DNA of 13,120 nucleotides from assembly GCA_002407645.1 (NCBI GenBank), contig DHNU01000078.1, forward strand, positions 38,194-51,313, in the 5' to 3' direction. The translations under genes were made by a program, and so were the position numbers. Shown in pieces: positions 1 to 6,821 of the stretch (the stretch's first letter is position 1; the number at the start of each line of letters is the position of its first letter). This stretch comes from Ruminococcaceae bacterium UBA5408. Its GTDB lineage: Bacteria > Bacillota > Clostridia > Oscillospirales > Acutalibacteraceae. The notes under the pieces were generated by a model. The model was not told the DNA's origin and made no database searches. It saw only the letters and a list, made by a program, of their open reading frames with translations.

Positions 1-563
1 TTTTGGCAATTAATAAAATTGATTCACTTCGGGATAAAACAGTTCTTATAACGCAAATAGCCGATATAGCAAAAAAATATGATTTTGAGGCTGTTGTACC
101 GACTTGCGCTATTAACGGCGACGGTGTTAAAGATTTAATAGCGGAACTTCAGAAGCTCGCTTTGCCGGGCGGCCATTTCTTTGACGAAGATACTTTGACC
201 GATCAGCCTGAACGCGTTTTGGCGGGTGAAATTGTTCGTGAAAAGCTTTTGCGCCTTTGCAGCCAAGAAGTCCCACATGGGATTGCAGTAGTTGTCGAGT
301 CTATGCGTGAACGTGATGATAATAACGGCATAATGGATATAAGTGCCACAGTTTATTGTGAGAAAGTGAGCCACAAAGGTATTATTATAGGCAAAAATGG
401 GGCTATGCTCAAAGAAGTCGGCACTTTGGCGCGTATTGATTTGGAGCGCTTTTTCGACTGCAAAATTAATTTGCAATTATGGGTTAAAGTTAAAGAGGAC
501 TGGAGAAACCGAGCTTCAGTTTTAAGAAATTTTGGATTCGACAGTTCGAATTTTAACAAATAA
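1..563 (+). CDS. era: GTPase Era, C-terminal part (5' end outside window)
   Basis: Era is an essential membrane-associated GTPase that binds the 3' end of 16S rRNA and helps mature the 30S subunit. Only about the last 187 codons are here, read in the frame beginning at base 3; the P-loop and switch regions lie before the window. The visible part opens with the G4 guanine-specificity motif NKID. The G5 region follows as TCAINGDGV, with CA where SA is usual. Then comes the linker LPxGxxxFxxDTLTDQPER, typical of Era. The C-terminal KH RNA-binding domain carries the GxxG loop in GIIIGKNGAMLKEVG, followed by RIDLERFFDCKINLQLWVKVKEDWRN, a hallmark of the family. The gene ends in two adjacent TAA codons. 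Downstream yqzL and recO keep the classical Firmicute order. The family call is very secure. The TTG at base 3 is an internal codon, not a start. Confidence 0.97.
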   Translation, partial: LAINKIDSLRDKTVLITQIADIAKKYDFEAVVPTCAINGDGVKDLIAELQKLALPGGHFFDEDTLTDQPERVLAGEIVREKLLRLCSQEVPHGIAVVVESMRERDDNNGIMDISATVYCEKVSHKGIIIGKNGAMLKEVGTLARIDLERFFDCKINLQLWVKVKEDWRNRASVLRNFGFDSSNFNK

Positions 564-644
564 TAAGATAATACAGAAGCATATTTTACTTAAATAATTT
601 GTAATATTGTGGGTTTAATTCATTTATTTTCCGCTAATAGTAAG

Positions 645-702
645 CCGCTTTTTGCAAATACTTTTATTAGTAAGTTTAGCAATAAAAAGCAAAAAGGAGC
701 GG
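645..702 (+). promoter_or_regulatory. Candidate hairpin masking the yqzL ribosome binding site
   Basis: CTTTTTGC at 648-655 is perfectly complementary to GCAAAAAG at 689-696. CCG at 645-647 can also pair with CGG at 700-702, leaving a small bulge. The 3' arm contains the AAGGAG ribosome binding site of yqzL, so folding would hide it. The loop is about 33 nt. No ligand-binding domain is recognised, and the loop is large and A/U-rich, so this may be coincidental. I also see no convincing promoter between era and yqzL, so the segment is probably read through from era. Confidence 0.3.
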
Positions 703-708
703 AGTAAA

Positions 709-873
709 ATGGATGAAAACGCAGCTTGGAATTGTTTTAAAGATACAGGAAATGTAAGCGATTACTTAATTTACAGTCAATGTAAGCATAATAATGAACA
801 AATGCAGATGCGGGAGGACCCGAATGCAAATACAAACCAATGGTCTGATTATAATGGAGAAGAGCGTGGGTGA
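709..873 (+). CDS. yqzL: YqzL-like small protein
   Basis: This 54-residue protein of unknown function belongs to the small YqzL-like family, found in Bacillus between era and recO. The N-terminal signature is visible as AWNCFKDTGNVSDYLIY, matching the family pattern W-x-x-F-x-x-TGN-x-x-x-YL. After it comes a hydrophilic, Asn/Gln/Asp-rich tail (about residues 22-54) with no recognisable domain, longer than the Bacillus version. There is no signal peptide or membrane segment. The ATG at 709 follows AAGGAG (694-699) at normal spacing; an upstream in-frame TTG has no ribosome binding site. The last 50 nt overlap the start of recO in another reading frame, so the two are very likely translationally coupled. 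The family call rests on the motif and the location between era and recO. Confidence 0.85.
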   Translation: MDENAAWNCFKDTGNVSDYLIYSQCKHNNEQMQMREDPNANTNQWSDYNGEERG

Positions 874-1576
874 AAGCGACAGGCTGGTAACAGCGTTAAC
901 ACACGAGGAAGGTGTTCTGCGCGCTTTTGCCCAAAGGGCTAAAAAACTGAAAAGCAGTAAGCTTTCGGCTACTCAGCTTTTTAGTTACTCCCGCCTTAAT
1001 ATTTATAAAGGGCGGGACAAATACATAATAAATGATGCCCAGCCGATTGAAGTTTTTTTTGATTTAAGGCGGGATATTGAACGCCTTTCCCTTGCCCAAT
1101 ATTTTTGCGAACTGGCTTGTACGCTTGCTCCGCAGGAAGCACCGGCGGGGGATTTTTTGCGTTTAATGCTAAATTCTTTCTACTTTTTAAGCAAAAATAA
1201 AAGGCCAAATGATATGATAAAAGCAATTGTAGAAATGCGTATGCTTTCACTTGCGGGATATATGCCGAATTTGGTTTGCTGTGCGGATTGCTCATGTTAC
1301 GAAGCTGAAAAAATGTATTTTTTGCCGCAAAGCGGTCTTATTTATTGTGAAAAGTGTATTAAATCTGTAAAAGAACCTTCAATTGAACTCAGCCGCGGAA
1401 GCCTTACGGCTATGCGACATATTATTTACTCTGAATTTCAAAAGCTGTTTTCTTTTTCTCTGTCAAAATCGAGTTTAAAAGAAGTATCCTTTGCAAGCGA
1501 GAAGTATGTTTTATATACTCTCGAGAGAAGTTTTAACACACTTGAATTTTATCATAAAGTAAAATCAGACTTATAA
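824..1576 (+). CDS. recO: DNA repair protein RecO
   Basis: RecO works with RecF and RecR in recombinational repair: it binds SSB-coated single-stranded DNA, helps load RecA and anneals complementary strands. The 250-residue product has the usual RecO layout. An N-terminal OB fold starts TNGLIIMEKSVGESDRLVTALTHEEGVL (about residues 5-32), with the characteristic GESDRLVT. A helical domain follows, carrying a zinc-binding four-cysteine module: C153-x2-C156 and C175-x2-C178. The chosen ATG at 824 follows GGGAGG (812-817) and gives the standard N-terminus. An upstream in-frame ATG at 794 would add ten residues without a comparable ribosome binding site. The start lies inside yqzL, and the stop is 29 nt before the preferred mutS2 start, so recO sits in the middle of an era-yqzL-recO-mutS2 run. 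Confidence 0.95.
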   Translation: MQIQTNGLIIMEKSVGESDRLVTALTHEEGVLRAFAQRAKKLKSSKLSATQLFSYSRLNIYKGRDKYIINDAQPIEVFFDLRRDIERLSLAQYFCELACTLAPQEAPAGDFLRLMLNSFYFLSKNKRPNDMIKAIVEMRMLSLAGYMPNLVCCADCSCYEAEKMYFLPQSGLIYCEKCIKSVKEPSIELSRGSLTAMRHIIYSEFQKLFSFSLSKSSLKEVSFASEKYVLYTLERSFNTLEFYHKVKSDL

Positions 1577-1605
1577 TTCATATGACTATTAAAAAAGAGG
1601 TATTT

Positions 1606-3984
1606 ATGCAGGAAGATTTAAAAAAACACCAAAGAGCGCTTGAACTGAATAAAATTTTGAATATGCTTGCCGGTGAAACCGCATGTGACGATGCCGCACG
1701 GCTTGCACTTGAAATTACTCCGTCCACATCACTCAGCGAAGTTAAACGACTTCTTTCAGACACAGACGAAGCTCATATAATGTTGGCACGTTTCGGCGCT
1801 CCTTCTTTCGGAGGCCTTAAAAATGTGACAAATTCACTGCGCCGCGCAGAAGCGGGCGGAACGCTTAATATGGCGGAACTCCTTAAAATTGCGGGTGTGT
1901 TAAGAACCTTACGCGGTATTGTGGAGTGGCGTTCAAAAAGTGAGGGAGTAAAAAGCTGTCTTGACTGCCGCTTTGAATCACTTATGCCAAATAAGTATTT
2001 AGAAGACAAAATTTTCAGTGCTATCATTTCTGAAGAAGAAATGGCTGACAATGCATCTGTAAAACTTGCTTCAATTCGCCGAAAAATTCGCTCTGCTTCA
2101 CTTAAAGTGAGGGAACATTTGGATAAGATGATACACTCGCAGTATTATCAAAAATATCTTCAGGACCCAATTGTTACAATCCGCGGCGGCAGATATGTAG
2201 TACCTGTTAAGGCGGAATTCAGGAGTGAAATTAACGGACTTGTCCACGATACTTCCGCAAGCGGTGCAACTATCTTTGTTGAACCTATGGGGGTTGTGGA
2301 TGCAAACAATCAGGTTAAAGTTCTCCAGTCGGAAGAACAAACTGAAATAGAAAGAATTTTATCAGAGCTGTCTGCTGAAACGGGTACATTTGCAAGCAGC
2401 ATAATCAGTGGATATGAGTCGGCAGTTGAATTGAATTTGATTTTCGCTAAGGCGAATCTTGGCTATAAAATGAAAGCAACAATGCCTTTAGTAAACGACA
2501 TCGGCAAAATTCATTTGAAAAAAGCAAGGCATCCGCTTATTCCTACCGATAAAGTAGTTGCGACAGATATCGAATTGGGAATTAATTTCGATACACTTGT
2601 AATTACAGGACCGAATACAGGCGGTAAAACAGTATCGCTTAAAACAGTCGGACTGCTCACTCTCATGGCAATGTGCGGCCTTTTGATTCCTGTTTCGGAA
2701 AACAGTGAAGTTTCAATCTTTGATAAGGTTTTAGCCGATATAGGCGACGAGCAGAGCATTGAACAGTCGCTTTCCACTTTTTCAGCCCATATGACAAATA
2801 TTATAAAGATTATTGAGAATGCGGATGAAAAAAGCCTTATTCTTATGGATGAACTCGGTGCGGGAACCGACCCTGTAGAAGGTGCCGCCCTTGCAATTTC
2901 CATACTTGAAGAACTGCGCATGAAAGGTTCTAAAATTGCCGCTACAACCCACTATGCAGAGCTTAAAGCGTACGCTTTGCAAACAAAAGGCGTTGAAAAC
3001 GCATGCTGTGAGTTTGATGTGTCCACACTTAGACCTACTTACCGCCTGCTTATCGGAGTCCCCGGGCGTTCAAACGCTTTCGCAATCTCTTTAAGGCTCG
3101 GGATGAACGAAAGTATTGTAAACCGTGCAAAAAAATTTGTTTCGGGTGATAATACAAGATTTGAAGACGTCGTTCAAAGTTTGGAAAAAAGCCGTCAGAG
3201 TTTGGAAAATGAACGGGCAGTGGCTTTGCAGTCGAGGATTGAAGCTGAAAAAGCTAAAAAAGAAGCTTTGGATTTGAGAGATAAAATAAAGGCTCAATCC
3301 GACAAAGAACTTGAGAAAGCAAAAAGCCAGGCTTCACAGCTTGTAGCACGCACACGCGGTCAGATAGATGCAATTTTGAATGAAATGGAAGAAATGAAAA
3401 AGCAACATTCAAAAATGCTTTCTGCAGAGCAAAAAGCAAAGCTTAAAGCGGGGATGCGTTCTTTGGAAGAAACAGCCGATCCAATTCAGAAAAAACAGGT
3501 TCAGGAAAAATATGTACTGCCTCGTCCTCTTAAAATCGGCGATACAGTTCTAATTTATGATATAGATAAAGAGGGCACGGTTTTGGAACTTCCGGAGGGT
3601 AACAGTCAAAATGTGCTTATCCAAGCAGGAATTATAAAAACTCGTGTACCGCTTTCTAATTTAAGATTGATAAAAAGCAAAAAAGTAAAAACGCCGCAAA
3701 GAAAAATTACAAAAAACGTAACCGGCAGGGCTTCTGCAAAAATTTCAACAGAAATTGATCTGCGTGGTCAAATGACGGATGAAGCTGTTCTTAATGTTGA
3801 CAGATTCATTGATTCTGCTCTGTTAAGCGGAGTGGAACAGCTTACCATTATCCACGGAAAAGGTACGGGGGCTTTACGCGCGGCTATTGGGCAGCACTTA
3901 AAACGCCACCCTAATGTTAAAAGCTTTAGACTTGGGACTTTCGGTGAAGGCGAGTCCGGGGTTACAATTGTTGAATTGAAATAA
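1606..3984 (+). CDS. mutS2: Endonuclease MutS2 (RqcU), ribosome-collision/anti-recombination ATPase
   Basis: MutS2 is a MutS-family ATPase without the mismatch-recognition domain. In Bacillus it splits collided ribosomes, and in other bacteria it has been linked to suppressing recombination. The 792-residue product contains the core helical domain (about 1-310) and the ATPase with Walker A TGPNTGGKT at residues 334-342. The signature DIGDEQSIEQSLSTFSAHM follows, then Walker B and its DELGAGTDP at about 415-423. Next are a charged coiled coil (about 520-625) and a KOW/SH3-like segment from about 641. The C-terminal Smr nuclease domain has DLRG at 718-721 and HGKGTGALR from 750. All catalytic motifs are intact. 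The ATG at 1606 is preferred because AAAGAGG lies 5 nt upstream and MQEDLKKHQRALE fits the family start. The ATG at 1582 would add eight residues and has no ribosome binding site. A terminator follows the stop by a few bases. Confidence 0.97.
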   Translation: MQEDLKKHQRALELNKILNMLAGETACDDAARLALEITPSTSLSEVKRLLSDTDEAHIMLARFGAPSFGGLKNVTNSLRRAEAGGTLNMAELLKIAGVLRTLRGIVEWRSKSEGVKSCLDCRFESLMPNKYLEDKIFSAIISEEEMADNASVKLASIRRKIRSASLKVREHLDKMIHSQYYQKYLQDPIVTIRGGRYVVPVKAEFRSEINGLVHDTSASGATIFVEPMGVVDANNQVKVLQSEEQTEIERILSELSAETGTFASSIISGYESAVELNLIFAKANLGYKMKATMPLVNDIGKIHLKKARHPLIPTDKVVATDIELGINFDTLVITGPNTGGKTVSLKTVGLLTLMAMCGLLIPVSENSEVSIFDKVLADIGDEQSIEQSLSTFSAHMTNIIKIIENADEKSLILMDELGAGTDPVEGAALAISILEELRMKGSKIAATTHYAELKAYALQTKGVENACCEFDVSTLRPTYRLLIGVPGRSNAFAISLRLGMNESIVNRAKKFVSGDNTRFEDVVQSLEKSRQSLENERAVALQSRIEAEKAKKEALDLRDKIKAQSDKELEKAKSQASQLVARTRGQIDAILNEMEEMKKQHSKMLSAEQKAKLKAGMRSLEETADPIQKKQVQEKYVLPRPLKIGDTVLIYDIDKEGTVLELPEGNSQNVLIQAGIIKTRVPLSNLRLIKSKKVKTPQRKITKNVTGRASAKISTEIDLRGQMTDEAVLNVDRFIDSALLSGVEQLTIIHGKGTGALRAAIGQHLKRHPNVKSFRLGTFGEGESGVTIVELK

Positions 3985-3987
3985 ATA

Positions 3988-4018
3988 AAAAATGACCTCT
4001 AAAAAAGAGGCCATTTTT
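3988..4018. terminator. Bidirectional intrinsic terminator between mutS2 and the facing small gene
   Basis: The arms are AAAAATGACCTCT (3988-4000) and AGAGGCCATTTTT (4006-4018), with a 5-nt A loop and a single A/C mismatch in the stem. Runs of A on the left and T on the right make it function in either direction. It sits four bases after the mutS2 stop and about 18 bases past the stop of the minus-strand gene, so it plausibly ends both convergent transcripts. Confidence 0.85.
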
Positions 4019-4035
4019 ATACCGAAATTGAAGAT

Positions 4036-4179
4036 TTACACCTCATGCTTAAAGTGTTCGCCTATTTCCATAAGTTCACCCAAAGTTGTGATTGCCGCAC
4101 CTGAATTTTCAATATAGTTTTGCACATCCGAGGGAAGTGAATTAAAATAATTCTCCATTTCGGGGGTTTCAAAATCCAT
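4036..4179 (-). CDS. Small hypothetical protein, 47 residues
   Basis: This short minus-strand reading frame starts at ATG (complement of 4177-4179) and ends at TAA (complement of 4036-4038). The product begins MDFETPEMENYFNSLPSDVQ, continues NYIENSGAAITTLGELMEIG and ends EHFKHEV. It is acidic and probably helical, with no signal peptide or membrane segment. The pattern F-x-x-LP-x-x-V-x-x-x-I-x-x-SG-x-x-I followed by a Leu/Glu-rich helix resembles small uncharacterised proteins that I recall from other Firmicutes. I know no function for it. Support for its being real comes from protein-like composition, a shared bidirectional terminator just past its stop, and GGTGA a few bases before the start as a weak ribosome binding site. 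TATACT at 4201-4196 could be a -10 box, but no good -35 is seen and the leader would be only about 10 nt. Confidence 0.6.
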   Translation of the reverse strand: MDFETPEMENYFNSLPSDVQNYIENSGAAITTLGELMEIGEHFKHEV

Positions 4180-4361
4180 AATTATCACCAAGTTTAGTAT
4201 AACCGAAATTAAAAAAATAATAGGTTAAACAGTAAATAAAAATATATTAATTATTCCACATAAAACCTTAACGCTCGATGGGAGTTTTGATAAAGTTACA
4301 GATATTGATATATTTTTCTGTAAAATAATTAACTATATATCCATGTGAGAATATTGAGGCT

Positions 4362-4379
4362 TTCGGCAAAAGAGCCGAA
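4362..4379. repeat. Short inverted repeat upstream of the ylxM promoter
   Basis: TTCGGC (4362-4367) and GCCGAA (4374-4379) form a perfect 6-bp stem around a 6-nt loop. Only a broken T-rich stretch follows, so it is at best a weak terminator. It lies 16 bp upstream of the -35 box. The rest of the segment 4202-4361 is AT-rich and holds no coding signal that I can support. Confidence 0.35.
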
Positions 4380-4394
4380 TCTACAATTTTCCTA

Positions 4395-4423
4395 TTGACA
4401 ATCAATCTTATTTATTGTATAAT
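4395..4423 (+). promoter_or_regulatory. Perfect-consensus sigma-A promoter for ylxM-ffh
   Basis: TTGACA at 4395-4400 and TATAAT at 4418-4423 are separated by exactly 17 bp, so both hexamers and the spacing match the vegetative sigma consensus. The predicted transcript start, near 4430, coincides with the start of a perfect 8-bp hairpin. The promoter is well placed to drive ylxM, ffh, rpsP and khpA, since no terminator is seen before the weak hairpin after khpA. Confidence 0.92.
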
Positions 4424-4429
4424 TCATAG

Positions 4430-4452
4430 CTGTAAAGTAAATTGCTTTACAG
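4430..4452 (+). promoter_or_regulatory. Hairpin/dyad at the 5' end of the ylxM-ffh transcript
   Basis: CTGTAAAG (4430-4437) and CTTTACAG (4445-4452) form a perfect 8-bp inverted repeat around a 7-nt loop. It lies exactly at the predicted transcript start and 8 nt before the ylxM ribosome binding site. It could be a 5' stabilising stem-loop in the mRNA or a repressor operator in the DNA; the sequence alone does not decide between them. Confidence 0.5.
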
Positions 4453-4471
4453 GCTGAATGGAGGGAGTTTA

Positions 4472-4834
4472 GTGGCTAAAAATTTGGAAATTTCACTGCT
4501 GCTTGACTTTTACGGCGACATGCTTACAGATAAACAGCATGACGTAATTGAATATTACTACAACGAAGACTTGTCGCTCTCCGAAATTGCGGACAACCAG
4601 GGTATTACCCGTCAGGGTGTGCGTGATTCCATAAAACGTGCCGAATTTCAACTTCTTGATATGGAAGAGCGTTTGGGACTTGCCCGCCGTTTTCGTGAAA
4701 TGAGAAACGGTCTTGAGCAAATTTATAATGCTGCATCTGAAATCAAGGAATATAACAAACATCATATTTATTCTAAAGAACTTGAAAATAACGCTGACAA
4801 GATACTTGAAATTTCACAAAAACTCTGCGAATAG
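4472..4834 (+). CDS. ylxM: YlxM-family (UPF0122) HTH protein, SRP operon
   Basis: This 120-residue helix-turn-helix protein sits immediately before ffh, the standard arrangement in Firmicutes, where YlxM is thought to act with the signal recognition particle. Residues about 1-75 form a sigma-factor region-4-like fold. The motif LLLDFYGDMLTDKQHDVIEYYYNEDLSLSEIADNQGITRQGVRDSIKR is typical, with the recognition helix in ITRQGVRDSIKR. The C-terminal half is a charged helical tail. The GTG at 4472 is chosen because GGAGGGAG (4460-4467) lies just upstream and MAKNLEISLLLD matches family N-termini; the in-frame TTG at 4442 lies inside the leader hairpin. The stop is 11 nt before ffh. The family assignment is firm, while the biochemical role is known only in outline. 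Confidence 0.94.
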   Translation: MAKNLEISLLLDFYGDMLTDKQHDVIEYYYNEDLSLSEIADNQGITRQGVRDSIKRAEFQLLDMEERLGLARRFREMRNGLEQIYNAASEIKEYNKHHIYSKELENNADKILEISQKLCE

Positions 4835-4845
4835 GGGGAACCACT

Positions 4846-6171
4846 TTGGCTTTTGAAGGTCTTTCTGAAAAACTGACGGCTGCGTTTAAACGGCTGAAAT
4901 CAAAAGGAAAACTCAATGAATCCGATGTTAAAGAGGCAATGCGTGAAGTGCGTCTTGCTTTGCTTGAAGCGGATGTTAACTACAAGGTGGCGAAAAGTTT
5001 CACCAATAAAGTAAGCGAGAGGGCTATCGGTTCCGAAGTAATGGAAAGCCTTACTCCTGCGCAGATGGTTATAAAAATTGTAAATGAAGAGCTTACAGCA
5101 CTTATGGGCGGAAGCGATGCCCAAATTGCCAAAGCATCGTCACCGCCGACAATAATTATGCTGTGTGGCTTGCAAGGTGCAGGTAAAACTACACACGCAG
5201 GCAAGCTCGGTCTTATGCTAAAAAATCAAGGACACCGTCCTTTACTTGTAGCATGCGATATTTATAGGCCGGCCGCAATTAAACAGTTGCAGGTAGTCGG
5301 AGAAAAAGCCGGAGTTCCTGTTTTTGAAATGGGAAAAGAAAACCCGATAAAAATTTGCAAAGCCGCTATATCACATGCCAAAGATTATGGCAACGATATG
5401 GTGATTATAGATACTGCAGGACGATTACAAATAGACGAAGTCCTTATGGATGAGTTAAAAAACATTAAAGAAGAAATATCTCCACATGAGATACTGCTCG
5501 TAGTTGACTCTATGACAGGACAGGAAGCCGTTAATGTTGCAAAATCATTCGATGAACTGCTCAATATTACCGGTGTTATTCTTACGAAACTTGACGGTGA
5601 TACTAGGGGCGGTGCCGCACTTTCTGTAAAAGCGGTAACCGGTAAACCGATTAAATTTGCAGGTATAGGAGAAAAACTTCAAGACCTGGAAATATTTCAT
5701 CCTGATAGAATGGCTTCGAGAATACTCGGTATGGGCGATGTTTTAACACTTATTGAAGACGCCCAAAGCAAAATCGACCAGAAGTCAGCTGAAAAAACAG
5801 CAAAGAAAATGCTGCAGAATAAGCTTGATTTTAACGATTTACTTGAACAGTTTAATCAAGTTAAAAAAATGGGTCCGCTTAAAAATGTCCTTTCAAAAAT
5901 GCCGGGAATGGATAAGCAGTTGAAAGATGTAGATATTGATGACCGCCAGATTGACCGTATGATGGCTATTATCCTTTCAATGACAAATGAAGAGCGTGAA
6001 AAGCCTTCACTTATCAATCCTTCTCGTAAAAGGCGAATTGCCCAAGGGAGCGGAATGAAAGTTGAAGATGTTAACCGTTTAATAAAACAATTTGAGCAGG
6101 CTCAAAAACTAATGAAGCAGATGAAAGGCAAAGGAAAACGACGCTTTTCAGGAATGCGTATGCCATTCTAA
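4846..6171 (+). CDS. ffh: Signal recognition particle protein Ffh (SRP54)
   Basis: Ffh is the GTPase subunit of the signal recognition particle. It binds hydrophobic signal sequences as they leave the ribosome and, with 4.5S/scRNA and FtsY, delivers nascent chains to the Sec translocon. The 441 residues show the N domain (about 1-95, with DVKEAMREVRLALLEADVNYKV) and the G domain. The latter has P-loop GLQGAGKTT from residue 108, DTAGR from 189 and TKLDGD from 247. The methionine-rich M domain (about 295-441) carries SKMPGM and the RNA-binding SRKRRIAQGSG motif, and ends in a basic, Met-rich tail. The start is TTG at 4846, preceded by AGGGGGAA, and gives the canonical MAFEGLSEKL start. Length and motifs are normal for the family. 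The SRP RNA gene is not in the window. Confidence 0.97.
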   Translation: MAFEGLSEKLTAAFKRLKSKGKLNESDVKEAMREVRLALLEADVNYKVAKSFTNKVSERAIGSEVMESLTPAQMVIKIVNEELTALMGGSDAQIAKASSPPTIIMLCGLQGAGKTTHAGKLGLMLKNQGHRPLLVACDIYRPAAIKQLQVVGEKAGVPVFEMGKENPIKICKAAISHAKDYGNDMVIIDTAGRLQIDEVLMDELKNIKEEISPHEILLVVDSMTGQEAVNVAKSFDELLNITGVILTKLDGDTRGGAALSVKAVTGKPIKFAGIGEKLQDLEIFHPDRMASRILGMGDVLTLIEDAQSKIDQKSAEKTAKKMLQNKLDFNDLLEQFNQVKKMGPLKNVLSKMPGMDKQLKDVDIDDRQIDRMMAIILSMTNEEREKPSLINPSRKRRIAQGSGMKVEDVNRLIKQFEQAQKLMKQMKGKGKRRFSGMRMPF

Positions 6172-6242
6172 TTTGAATTCATCCAATAGGGAAAAACCCT
6201 TGTGGTGAAGATATATATGATTATTATTTGGAGGTGAATATT

Positions 6243-6485
6243 ATGGCAGTAAAAATCAGATTACGCAGAATGGGTGCTAAAAAATCTCCTTTCTATCGTA
6301 TAGTTGTAGCTGATTCACGTTTCCCGCGTGATGGTCGTTTCATTGAAGAAATCGGTACTTACAATCCGCTTACTGATCCGTCAACCGTTAAAGTTGATGC
6401 TGAAAAAGCTAAGAAATGGATTGCTAACGGCGCACAGCCGACCGATACCGTAAAGTCTTTGTTTAAGAAACACGGTGTACTGTAA
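6243..6485 (+). CDS. rpsP: 30S ribosomal protein S16
   Basis: S16 is a small primary-binding protein of the 30S subunit needed for assembly of the 5' domain of 16S rRNA. The 80-residue product starts [42 protein letters not shown] in all but one break, the diagnostic S16 N-terminal sequence, and ends in a Lys-rich helix. The ATG at 6243 has GGAGGTG (6230-6236) six bases upstream; the in-frame TTG at 6228 overlaps that site and is rejected. It is 71 nt after ffh and 17 nt before khpA. A weak hairpin (6183-6205) lies in the ffh-rpsP gap but has no U tract. Confidence 0.97.
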   Translation: MAVKIRLRRMGAKKSPFYRIVVADSRFPRDGRFIEEIGTYNPLTDPSTVKVDAEKAKKWIANGAQPTDTVKSLFKKHGVL

Positions 6486-6502
6486 TAGCGGAGGGTTAGA
6501 TA

Positions 6503-6736
6503 ATGAAAGAACTGCTGATTGCAATTGCACAGGGACTCGTTGAAGACCCATCTGCAGTTAATGTGGATGTCGACGAGCCTTCAGAAGACGGAACTGTTGT
6601 TTATCATCTGCACGTTGCCGAAAACGACATGGGCAGAGTTATCGGCAAGCAGGGACGTATTGCAAAAGCTATCCGTATTGTTATGCGTGCAGCTGCTACC
6701 CGTAACAACAGCAAAGTTTCAGTGGAAATTGACTAA
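6503..6736 (+). CDS. khpA: KH-domain RNA-binding protein KhpA (YlqC)
   Basis: KhpA is a single-KH-domain RNA-binding protein that pairs with KhpB and affects cell division, elongation and small-RNA levels in several Gram-positive species. The 77 residues fit one KH domain of this family. Near the N-terminus is LLIAIAQGLVEDPSAVNVD, and the RNA-binding loop GKQG sits in GRVIGKQGRIAKAIRIVMRAAA. GGAGGG (6490-6495) precedes the ATG by 7 nt. Position directly behind rpsP is the conserved Firmicute arrangement, but here folT follows instead of rimM. A longer frame overlapping in another register (from 6519) is a shadow. Confidence 0.95.
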   Translation: MKELLIAIAQGLVEDPSAVNVDVDEPSEDGTVVYHLHVAENDMGRVIGKQGRIAKAIRIVMRAAATRNNSKVSVEID

Positions 6737-6745
6737 AGTAAGCAG

Positions 6746-6772
6746 GGCTGCAGCATAAGAGTTGTTGCGGCC
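6746..6772 (+). terminator. Weak or partial terminator-like hairpin after khpA
   Basis: GGCTGCAGC (6746-6754) pairs with GTTGCGGCC (6764-6772) over nine base pairs, two of them G-U, around a 9-nt loop. The tail TCGTTTCGC is not a proper U tract, so it may attenuate or simply protect the 3' end of the khpA message rather than stop transcription fully. It separates the ribosomal-protein operon from the riboswitch. Confidence 0.4.
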
Positions 6773-6808
6773 TCGTTTCGCATTCGATGTTACCGTAAAA
6801 TAAAATAG

Positions 6809-6814
6809 TACAAT
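6809..6814 (+). promoter_or_regulatory. Candidate -10 box for the riboswitch-folT transcript
   Basis: TACAAT at 6809-6814 places the expected transcript start near 6821, one base before the aptamer begins. No recognisable -35 lies at the right distance (GATGTT at 6786-6791 is poor), so the call rests on position only. Read-through from khpA is the alternative. Confidence 0.35.
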
Positions 6815-6821
6815 ATGTTAA

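Noticed and set aside
794..823. An earlier in-frame ATG for recO
   Set aside because: No ribosome binding site, and the added ten residues (MNKCRCGRTR) do not look like the RecO N-terminus; the ATG at 824 has GGGAGG upstream.
2511..2921. A 136-codon minus-strand frame inside mutS2
   Set aside because: It lies opposite the most conserved MutS2 ATPase motifs and is Ser/Ile-rich with no family resemblance; a shadow.
4202..4394. An SRP RNA (4.5S/scRNA) gene next to ffh
   Set aside because: The conserved SRP apical loop signatures are absent; only short AT-rich repeats and a 6-bp hairpin are present.
6183..6205. A hairpin between ffh and rpsP as a terminator or S16 autoregulatory leader
   Set aside because: The stem is only four plus three base pairs with an internal loop and no U tract; too weak to call.
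6519..6758. A 79-codon plus-strand frame overlapping khpA
   Set aside because: It runs in another register over the whole khpA gene, has no ribosome binding site, and its product has no recognisable features; khpA itself is clearly the coding frame.
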